Position numbers and translations under genes: made by a program
Notes under the pieces: model-generated
The model's database searches: none
What the model was told of the DNA's origin: nothing
The model's input: the letters and a program-made list of their open reading frames with translations, nothing else
Assembly (NCBI GenBank): GCA_964446585.1
Contig: CAYUPI010000024.1
Span: 1 to 64,000 of the forward strand
Source of the DNA: CAYUPI01 sp964446585
GTDB taxonomy: Bacteria > Verrucomicrobiota > Verrucomicrobiia > Limisphaerales > UBA8199
Length of the DNA: 64,000 bases
Direction: 5' to 3'
Shown: piece by piece, positions 58,117-64,000 of the stretch
Position numbering within the stretch: the stretch's first letter is position 1
Layout of the letters: the number at the start of each line of letters is the position of its first letter

Positions 58117-58375
58117 GCCAAACCTTTGGTTTGATTATGAAATGTCTGTGAACACGAAGGATTTCGGCTCGTCGACCTCTCTCAAATTTTGAGATGCGCT
58201 CCTGACCCACACAACGCAAATCTTTCAATTGCCAACTTGCATGATCCGGCTAATGTCCTTCTTAAGATATAGATCGAAGCGGCGCGCGAGAATCTTTTTG
58301 TGTCATGCCTGTTTGCAGTCGGCGTGCGCAGAAAACACTTCAGGCTCTTGTAAGACTTTTTGGGAATTACGTAAC

Positions 58376-59806
58376 ATGAAGCTCATTTTCTCCACCACGG
58401 TCACAATTAATCTCTTGCTAACAACTTTCCTCCCACCTGACGCGACTGCTGCGACAAGTGTCAAACCCAACGTCCTCTTCATCGCCGTCGATGATCTGAA
58501 TCATTGGGTCGGCTACCTTGGACGCAATCCTCAAACCAAAACTCCCAACATCGACAAACTCGCCGCTCGCGGTGTCTCGTTCACGCGCAGCTATTGCGCC
58601 GCCCCGGTCTGCAATGCTTCGCGCACCGCTCTCATGACCGGCCTCCGGCCCTTCACGACCGGCGTTTACGAAAATAACAACGACTGGCGCACCGTTGTCT
58701 CGCAGGATCTTCCGCTCACAACCTCTTTCCGCAAGGCCGGCTACTACGTTTGTGGCGCAGGCAAGATTTATCACCCGGCCTATAACCGCCGCTCCGAGTG
58801 GGACGATTATCTCGCCAATGAAGGACGTGACCCTGGCCCCTCCGGCAACACCGGTGTCGATGGGATCAAATTCGCGCCTCTGGATTGCGCCGACGAGGAT
58901 TTGCGCGAATGGCGCATCATCGACTACGGGATCCAACAATTGGAAAAGAAGCATGACAAACCCTTCTTCCTCGCCGTCGGCCTGCACAAACCGCACATGC
59001 CCTGGAACGTTCCTCGCAAGTATTACGACCTCCACCCGCTCGCCACCATCCAACTACCTCCTTACCGCGAGGACGACCTTGGTGATTTGCCAAGCGCCGG
59101 CGTCCGCATGGCCCATCCAGAGACCGATCACAGAGCCATCCTCGAATCCGGCCGCTGGAAGGACGCCGTTCAGGGGTATCTCGCCGCCATTTCCTACGCC
59201 GACGCGATGATTGGCCGGCTCCTGGAAGCGTTCGACAAATCAGCCTACGCCACTAACACCATCATCTGCTTCTGGTGCGATCACGGCTGGCATCTCGGCG
59301 AAAAGCATCATTGGCGCAAATTCGCCCTCTGGGAAGAAGCCACCCGTTCCCCGCTCATCTGGGTCGTCCCCGGCCTCACCCCTGCAAACGCAAGCTGCGT
59401 CCGATCCGTGGATTTCATGACCATCTACCCGACGCTTATGGATCTTTGCGGCATTCCCCTCCCCGCCCACATTCAGGGCGACAGCATCCGCTCCTTGCTC
59501 GCCGACCCAAAAGCGCCATGGGACAAACCCGCCATCACCACCTACAAATTTCAAAATCACACCATCCGGACCGAAGGCTGGCGACTTATACGTTACTCCG
59601 ACGGCGGTGAAGAGCTTTACGACGAGACCAAAGATCCCTACGAATGGACCAATCTCGCGCGCGACAGCAAAATGTCCGCCCAAAAAGAACTTCTGACAAA
59701 ATGGCTTCCTAAGACCAATGCGCCCGATATTGGCGGCCGCCCGAATCGAGGCGCCGAGGAAGGCGAGCCTCCTCAAAAACCCAGCAAAGCCACCTCACGA
59801 GAATAG
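58376..59806 (+). CDS. Secreted sulfatase (iduronate-2-sulfatase-like)
   Basis: ATG 58376 starts a signal peptide (MKLIFSTTVTINLLLTTFLP then ATAAT). The sulfatase domain follows: NVLFIAVDDLNHWVGYLGR with the metal Asp pair, then the formylglycine Cys79 in CNASRTALMTGLRP (C-N-A-S-R, close to the C-A-P-S-R of the iduronate sulfatase group), GAGKIYHP, VGLHKPHMPWNVP with metal His, and CDHGWHLGEKHHWRK with the C-terminal metal site. It hydrolyses sulfate esters, probably on polysaccharides, after Cys to formylglycine conversion; no formylglycine-generating enzyme is in the window. The last 15 residues are variable. Confidence 0.93.
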   Translation: MKLIFSTTVTINLLLTTFLPPDATAATSVKPNVLFIAVDDLNHWVGYLGRNPQTKTPNIDKLAARGVSFTRSYCAAPVCNASRTALMTGLRPFTTGVYENNNDWRTVVSQDLPLTTSFRKAGYYVCGAGKIYHPAYNRRSEWDDYLANEGRDPGPSGNTGVDGIKFAPLDCADEDLREWRIIDYGIQQLEKKHDKPFFLAVGLHKPHMPWNVPRKYYDLHPLATIQLPPYREDDLGDLPSAGVRMAHPETDHRAILESGRWKDAVQGYLAAISYADAMIGRLLEAFDKSAYATNTIICFWCDHGWHLGEKHHWRKFALWEEATRSPLIWVVPGLTPANASCVRSVDFMTIYPTLMDLCGIPLPAHIQGDSIRSLLADPKAPWDKPAITTYKFQNHTIRTEGWRLIRYSDGGEELYDETKDPYEWTNLARDSKMSAQKELLTKWLPKTNAPDIGGRPNRGAEEGEPPQKPSKATSRE

Positions 59807-59840
59807 CGAAGCCGCCATTCCACCATTTGAACGCCGCGGG

Positions 59841-60158
59841 TTAGGTGCGATCGAGTCCATACTCTCGATTCAGATCCAGAAGACGATGCCCAAGGACCCT
59901 CCGGTTTGGAAGATCCAAGCCCAGGACCATGAAGATATTCTTGTCCTCCGTGCTGACTAGCACATGCTGGAAAAGGCCCGCCGGGTGCTCCCAGACGTAG
60001 GTCACCGCTCCAGCACGGCAATCGTGGCCCTCAAAGTCTGATTCCGGGATGGAGCCGAAATAATCCCAGAACTCGAAGGGTGGTGCTGCGTCGGGAGCGA
60101 GGCGCTTCATCGGTTCTCCGAAGGTGGCGTGGTAATCTTGCTCTGAAAGTTGGCTCAT
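59841..60158 (-). CDS. Small conserved protein, unknown function
   Basis: ATG 60158 starts MSQLSEQDYHATFGEPMKRL. The 105-residue protein is acidic and cytoplasmic, with YVWEHPAGLFQHVLVSTEDK, NIFMVLGLDLPNRRVLGHRL and a closing LLDLNREYGLD. The pattern matches small hypothetical proteins spread in Verrucomicrobiota and relatives. No function is known. It converges with the sulfatase gene, with 34 bases between. Confidence 0.6.
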   Translation of the reverse strand: MSQLSEQDYHATFGEPMKRLAPDAAPPFEFWDYFGSIPESDFEGHDCRAGAVTYVWEHPAGLFQHVLVSTEDKNIFMVLGLDLPNRRVLGHRLLDLNREYGLDRT

Positions 60159-60278
60159 CGCGAAAGCCTCTAACAATCACAATCAACGATCCCGCGCCAC
60201 TGGGGTCCGACTTGGAAGCGAGGCGCCATCGCCGGGTTCGGTGCATCCGCTTCAGCAATTCTCATCGGAAAGATTTGA

Positions 60279-60701
60279 CTACATGAAACGACGCCAAAGT
60301 CCGTCCCGGAAGTCATCTCGATGCAGCAATTTTGCGATTTTCGCAAGGGTGTCCACATGTTTTTGGAATTGGCCCGTCGGTACCAGAAACAGCAGGACCA
60401 GATGGACTGGTTTGCCGTCGAGCGCGTCGAATTGTATTCCCCTTCGTGAACGCCCGACCGCTCCCGCTACTTCGGAGATCAATTCCGTGACAGCGTGAGG
60501 GAGGCCAATGCTAAACCCGACGCCTGTGCTCATCGCCGATTCGCGCTGCCTTACACTGCGTGCGATCGCATCCCTTTGCTCAGTCGCAATCTTGTGAGTA
60601 GCCACAAGATGACCGATCAGCTCCTCAATCGCATCCCAGCGGTTCTCTGCGCGCAGCTCAATGATACTCGGCTGTGGCCCCAGAAGGTCGTCAAAATCCA
60701 T
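60279..60701 (-). CDS. PTS EIIA-Ntr-like protein
   Basis: ATG 60701 starts MDFDDLLGPQPSIIELRAEN. The 140-residue protein has the EIIA fructose/Ntr pattern: RWDAIEELIGHLVATHKI, RESAMSTGVGFSIGLPHAVT where the final His is the phosphorylation site, and VHLVLLFLVPTGQFQKHVDT. EIIA-Ntr proteins relay phosphate from NPr and regulate potassium, nitrogen or stress response. No npr or rpoN genes are visible here. Confidence 0.85.
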   Translation of the reverse strand: MDFDDLLGPQPSIIELRAENRWDAIEELIGHLVATHKIATEQRDAIARSVRQRESAMSTGVGFSIGLPHAVTELISEVAGAVGRSRRGIQFDALDGKPVHLVLLFLVPTGQFQKHVDTLAKIAKLLHRDDFRDGLWRRFM

Positions 60702-60823
60702 ACTTACCAGCAACTACGATGGCTGCGCCGAACGATGGCGGTCAAGCACGACGGATCGAGCGCACTCTGTCGGGAAAACAAGCGTGAGCTGCTCTCGCCT
60801 GTACAGCGCTCTAGTTCCGTGCA

Positions 60824-61027
60824 TTATCTCCTGCTAATCTTCTGCAACACCAGATATCCCAGGCACACGGCAATCACCGCAATGCCAAGACAGAGGACCC
60901 CGAAAACAATCGGGACTCCGATGCTCTCAGGAAGAAAACCACAAATTATTCCTAAAACAGCCACACTCGAGAGAAGGTGCCAGAGTCTGAATTCTCGTCC
61001 TGACGCAAATTGAAACTCAAACCTCAT
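60824..61027 (-). CDS. Small two-span membrane protein
   Basis: A 67-residue ORF with a polar start (MRFEFQFASGREFRLWHLLS) and two hydrophobic spans (SSVAVLGIICGFLP; VPIVFGVLCLGIAVIAVCLG), ending KISRR. It has no family match but the amphipathic-hydrophobic layout and codon use are protein-like. The gap 61028-61339 upstream holds no gene. Confidence 0.4.
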   Translation of the reverse strand: MRFEFQFASGREFRLWHLLSSVAVLGIICGFLPESIGVPIVFGVLCLGIAVIAVCLGYLVLQKISRR

Positions 61028-61339
61028 GTCGCGTGCGAACCTGATAAATATTCAACTAACCATCCGTTCGAATAATCGATCGTGCAAGTCCAACAGGCAA
61101 GGCATTCGGCGAGAGAACTGTGCGCTCCGCGGCCCGTATGCATCGGCACTAGAAGGGCCTGTGCGTGATGGCCGAATCGCTCGCCCGCCGATTGCTCCTG
61201 CTATCAGCCTGGCCTATCTGGGCGGACGAACGCCGACCCTGTTATCTCGGTAGCGGAAAACGGCGGCTTTCGTGGTTTTTAATTTGCTTGAGCTGCACGT
61301 TGATTCAAACTGGCTGAGCATTTCGAGAACCGAGACCCT

Positions 61340-62605
61340 ATGCCGCAGTCGATCGCCAAATTCATTGCCGCCACAGGTATCGTGGATGTCCACGAACATC
61401 ACATGCCTGACATCCTGCTCAGTCGTGAGGTCAACCTATTGCAGTTGTTTCAGCAAAGCTATGCGGGCTGGACGCAAGCGCGGCCTTACACACTCCCTTC
61501 GGAGCGCCGAGACAGCGATCCGATGCTGGTCGCGACCGGTCCGACGACTTGGGAGACGCTCGCGCCTTACCTTGAAAAGAGCGCCAGCAATGCGTTCGTG
61601 CGCAATCTCGTGCGCGGGATTACGGACCTATATGACATCAAAGAGGGGACTATCACGCGCGACAACTGGGAGGAGATGGACGCCCAGGTGCGCCGGTGGC
61701 ATCAGCAACCGGATTGGTGCCGGGAAGTCTTGCGTCGCGCCGGGATCGAGCAGGTGATTACCGATTCCTATGCGGATCCGCTCCTCGATGCGCGTCAGAC
61801 CCTGGGAAACAACTACAGCTCAGTCGCCCGCATCAACGCCTTCGCCTGCGGCTGGCATCCGGAATCACGCGACCACAACGGCAACAGCGCGCACAAATTG
61901 CTCAAGCGATTGGGTTGGGAGCCAGTTTCGTTCGACGACTATGCGACTGCGCTGGAAAAGCTGGTGGACGGCCTGGCTTCGAGGCATCAGGTGGCCCTCA
62001 AGAATGCCCTGGCTTACGACCGTGACATTTCCTTTGACGAGCCGGACGAGAAACTGGCCTGCCGCGCCTGGGGGAGGGCTTCGCCCTCGTTCACCGAGCG
62101 GAAGGCATTCGGCGATTGGGTGGTGGACCGGCTCTGCCGTCTGGCGGGAGAACGGGGCGTACCGATGCAAATGCACCTGGGCACTGCCATCATTCGCGGA
62201 TCGCATCCGTTGAACGTCGCGGGCCTGCTCGAGCGTCATCCGCGCACGCGGTTTCTCTTGATGCACCTGGCGTATCCATGGAGCCGCGACCTGCTGGGGA
62301 TGGCGTTTGTCTATCGCAACATCTGGTTGGACCTGACCTGGTCGTGGCTGATCAGCCCGTCGCACTTCAAGCTGGCGTTGCACGAAGCCATCGAAGTCCT
62401 CCCGGACGAATCGCGGATGATGCTCGGCGGGGACAACTGGCACATTGAAGAGACCTATGCCACGATGAAACGGGCTCGGCAGTTGATTGGTGAGGTGCTC
62501 GAAGAAAAAGTCGCCGCCGCTTACTTCCACCAGGCAGACGCCCAGCGGCTGGCGGCAAAGATCCTGCGCGAAAATGCGATTGGTTTCTTCAAACTGGAAT
62601 TGTAG
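61340..62605 (+). CDS. Metal-dependent hydrolase of the amidohydrolase superfamily
   Basis: A 421-residue cytoplasmic protein. IVDVHEHHMPDILLSREVNL has the HEHH metal motif; MQMHLGTAIIRGSHPLNVAG and FLLMHLAYPWSRDLLGMAFV carry the further His; and MMLGGDNWHIEETYA contains the acid that closes the site. The overall pattern is like uronate isomerase or amidohydrolase-2 enzymes. The closing Asp-Asn in GGDNW differs from the usual SD/HD. The gene ends in REP element D, whose first base overlaps the stop. Substrate unknown; it lies next to a sugar-type lipoprotein gene. Confidence 0.82.
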   Translation: MPQSIAKFIAATGIVDVHEHHMPDILLSREVNLLQLFQQSYAGWTQARPYTLPSERRDSDPMLVATGPTTWETLAPYLEKSASNAFVRNLVRGITDLYDIKEGTITRDNWEEMDAQVRRWHQQPDWCREVLRRAGIEQVITDSYADPLLDARQTLGNNYSSVARINAFACGWHPESRDHNGNSAHKLLKRLGWEPVSFDDYATALEKLVDGLASRHQVALKNALAYDRDISFDEPDEKLACRAWGRASPSFTERKAFGDWVVDRLCRLAGERGVPMQMHLGTAIIRGSHPLNVAGLLERHPRTRFLLMHLAYPWSRDLLGMAFVYRNIWLDLTWSWLISPSHFKLALHEAIEVLPDESRMMLGGDNWHIEETYATMKRARQLIGEVLEEKVAAAYFHQADAQRLAAKILRENAIGFFKLEL

Positions 62606-62685
62606 GAGCCGACGTGAGGAGGCTCTGATCAATTTTGGACTCTGGATTTTGGATTTTTAGATCAGAGCCTCCTCACGTCGGCTCC
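62602..62685. repeat. REP/BIME-like palindromic element, copy D
   Basis: Begins GTAG at 62602, where the TAG is also the stop of the preceding gene. Arms 62605-62630 and 62660-62685 are perfect reverse complements (26 bases). Each arm has an inner stem GAGCC/GGCTC. The spacer has ATTTTGGA-type repeats, like copy A. The hairpin probably ends transcription as well. Confidence 0.85.
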
Positions 62686-62713
62686 TTCAGCCTTAAGACA
62701 CGCTTTTGGGTTT

Positions 62714-64000
62714 ATGTTTCGCCGCGCACTTTTCCTGCTACCGCTGTTGGTCCTGGTCGGCTGTCGTGATGTGCACGAGGTGAAGCCCGGGGGGAGGGGT
62801 GTAATCCTGGAGAATCAATACATTCGGTATGAGATCCGGGCCGATGGACGGAATGAACACTGGGTGGACGGGCGGACCGGCCGAGATTACGCGGTGCCGA
62901 ACTCGCCCTGTGCTCGTGTCAAGAAGGGCGGCAAGGATTTTCCTGTGACTGGTGCAGCCTTTAAAGACGGGCTGCTTACTTTCCAATTCGGCGAAGCGAA
63001 TGTTGAGGCTGCAATTCGAATAACGATCAAGAAAACTCACTTTCTATGGGAAGTGGCCTCGCTGAAGGGAACGGGGGTCGAGGAATTTGTTTTCGCCGAG
63101 GTGCCGCTGACGTTGAAGGGCTCACCGGACGAGCCGTTTGTGTCGTCCGCTATGGCGTTGAACCTGCAAACTCTCGTTCCGGGATTTCCCCAGCCGGTGT
63201 CGCGGCTGGGCGCGTCGTGTTTTCCGCGGTTTGGTTTTGCCGGAGCTCAAGTGGCGCTGGTCGGTTGTCCGACGGCAGAACTGCGCCGCGTGATGCAGGA
63301 GGTGGTTACCAACGCGCCGGCGTTGCCCAAGTCCGCCCTGGGTGGGCCTTGGGCCTGGGACGCGCCCTCAGCCCGCGGCTCCTACCTGTTTGATTTCGGC
63401 AATCTCAACGAGAAGACCGTGGACGACTGGATCCGCCTAGTGCAGAACCTCGGATTCACCCAGGTTGATTTCCATGGCGGACGCTCGTTCCGCTTTGGCG
63501 ATTGCCGCGTCAACCCGGAGGTGTTTCCCCGAGGCCGCGAAGGTTTCACGGCGGCGATCGACAGACTCCACCAGGCCGGAATCTCGGCGGGCCTCCACAC
63601 CTACGCGTTTTTCATCGATAAGAAGACCCCCTGGGTCACTCCCGTGCCCGATCTGCGCCTGGCGAAGGACTCGAGCTTCACTCTGGCCGAGGATCTGAAC
63701 GTCGATGCCGCAACGGTGCCGGTCGTGGAATCGACCGAAAATGTGTCTGCCGTCACGGGCTTCTTTGTCCGAAACAGCGCAACTCTGCGAGTCGAGCAGG
63801 AATTGATCTCCTACACCGGCGCTTCGAAGTCGGCGCCCTACGGGTTCACGAGATGCAAGCGCGGAGCGTACGGCACTCGCGCAGCAGCGCATCCTCGCGG
63901 AGCGAAGGTGGATCATCTCAAGGAATGTTTCGGCCTGTTCGTCCCTGACCCGGAGACGACGCTCCTCGCCGAGGTTGCGGCGGCTACGGCGGATTTCTAC
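62714..64000 (+). CDS. Lipoprotein, glycosidase-like TIM-barrel protein, 3' end outside the window
   Basis: ATG 62714 starts MFRRALFLLPLLVLVGC with a lipobox LVGC at residues 14-17. The frame is open for 429 codons to the window end. An N-terminal beta-sandwich region (ILENQYIRYEIRADGRNEHW, AAIRITIKKTHFLWEVASLK) precedes a TIM-barrel-like part (DWIRLVQNLGFTQVDFHGGR, DRLHQAGISAGLHTYAFFID, KTPWVTPVPDLRLAKD), as in alpha-galactosidase-like clans. No family is certain. Likely an exported sugar-acting enzyme, in line with the sulfatase and CBM9 genes of this region. Confidence 0.72.
   Translation, partial: MFRRALFLLPLLVLVGCRDVHEVKPGGRGVILENQYIRYEIRADGRNEHWVDGRTGRDYAVPNSPCARVKKGGKDFPVTGAAFKDGLLTFQFGEANVEAAIRITIKKTHFLWEVASLKGTGVEEFVFAEVPLTLKGSPDEPFVSSAMALNLQTLVPGFPQPVSRLGASCFPRFGFAGAQVALVGCPTAELRRVMQEVVTNAPALPKSALGGPWAWDAPSARGSYLFDFGNLNEKTVDDWIRLVQNLGFTQVDFHGGRSFRFGDCRVNPEVFPRGREGFTAAIDRLHQAGISAGLHTYAFFIDKKTPWVTPVPDLRLAKDSSFTLAEDLNVDAATVPVVESTENVSAVTGFFVRNSATLRVEQELISYTGASKSAPYGFTRCKRGAYGTRAAAHPRGAKVDHLKECFGLFVPDPETTLLAEVAAATADFY

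Overview
The window looks like a chromosomal segment of a Verrucomicrobiota bacterium, probably a soil or sediment Pedosphaera/Limisphaerales-type lineage. This is inferred from the gene families: a DUF1501 plus DUF1549/DUF1553 pair, secreted sulfatase and glycoside-hydrolase-like proteins, a prepilin-like protein with an FVDGHASF-type C-terminus, and abundant short palindromic and tandem intergenic repeats, some spilling into coding sequence. No rRNA, tRNA, CRISPR array or phage was recognised.

Layout. 1-6.7 kb: secreted acetolactate-decarboxylase-like protein, an orphan HicB-like ORF, an amidohydrolase, and a DUF1501/DUF1553 pair. 6.7-8 kb: FeoA-like protein and a radical SAM protein on the minus strand. 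8.2-19.8 kb: hemA followed by an electron-transfer locus made of a 4-heme cytochrome, NHL beta-propeller lipoprotein, 13-heme lipoprotein, outer-membrane beta-barrel, second NHL lipoprotein and 12-heme cytochrome, closed by a PAS histidine kinase and a LuxR-type response regulator. The set resembles a porin-cytochrome conduit for moving electrons across the outer membrane. 19.8-33.4 kb: mostly housekeeping genes (UspA, secreted EEP-family nuclease/phosphatase, a nucleotidyltransferase/APS-kinase fusion, HAD phosphatase, KorAB, an alpha/beta hydrolase, GAPDH, MsrA, tail-specific protease).

33.8-39.1 kb is the most unusual part: an integron-type gene-cassette array without an integrase in the window. 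Nine cassettes, each carrying one small gene on the minus strand, are separated by attC-like sites of about 82-105 bp with 7-bp R boxes, imperfect inner arms and extra bases on one arm. For eight of nine cassettes the R'' box is the exact reverse complement of the R' box at the start of the same cassette, as expected for cassettes that were once closed circles. The cassette genes are small lipoproteins, membrane proteins, pseudopilin-like proteins and unknowns, one of them decayed.

39.6-41.0 kb is an N-degron operon (ClpS, a DUF2017-like protein, Aat). 41-55.5 kb carries acyl-CoA and short-chain metabolism genes (ALDH-like protein, MaoC hydratase, CoA transferase, quinone oxidoreductase, FadB/J-type protein, thiolase), interrupted by secreted carbohydrate-related proteins and a four-helix-bundle suffix protein. 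55.8-64 kb has two PepSY membrane proteins, a DUF2007/zinc-ribbon protein, a sulfatase, an EIIA-Ntr-like protein, a metal-dependent hydrolase and the 5' part of a large lipoprotein cut by the window end.

Four copies of a REP/BIME-like palindromic element (20.5, 22.0, 28.0, 62.6 kb) start with GTAG and show compensatory stem changes. Two copies of a GGGGAGAGG-type element (29.4 and 42.1 kb) and a 33-bp inverted-repeat element (57.9-58.1 kb) are further non-coding repeats.
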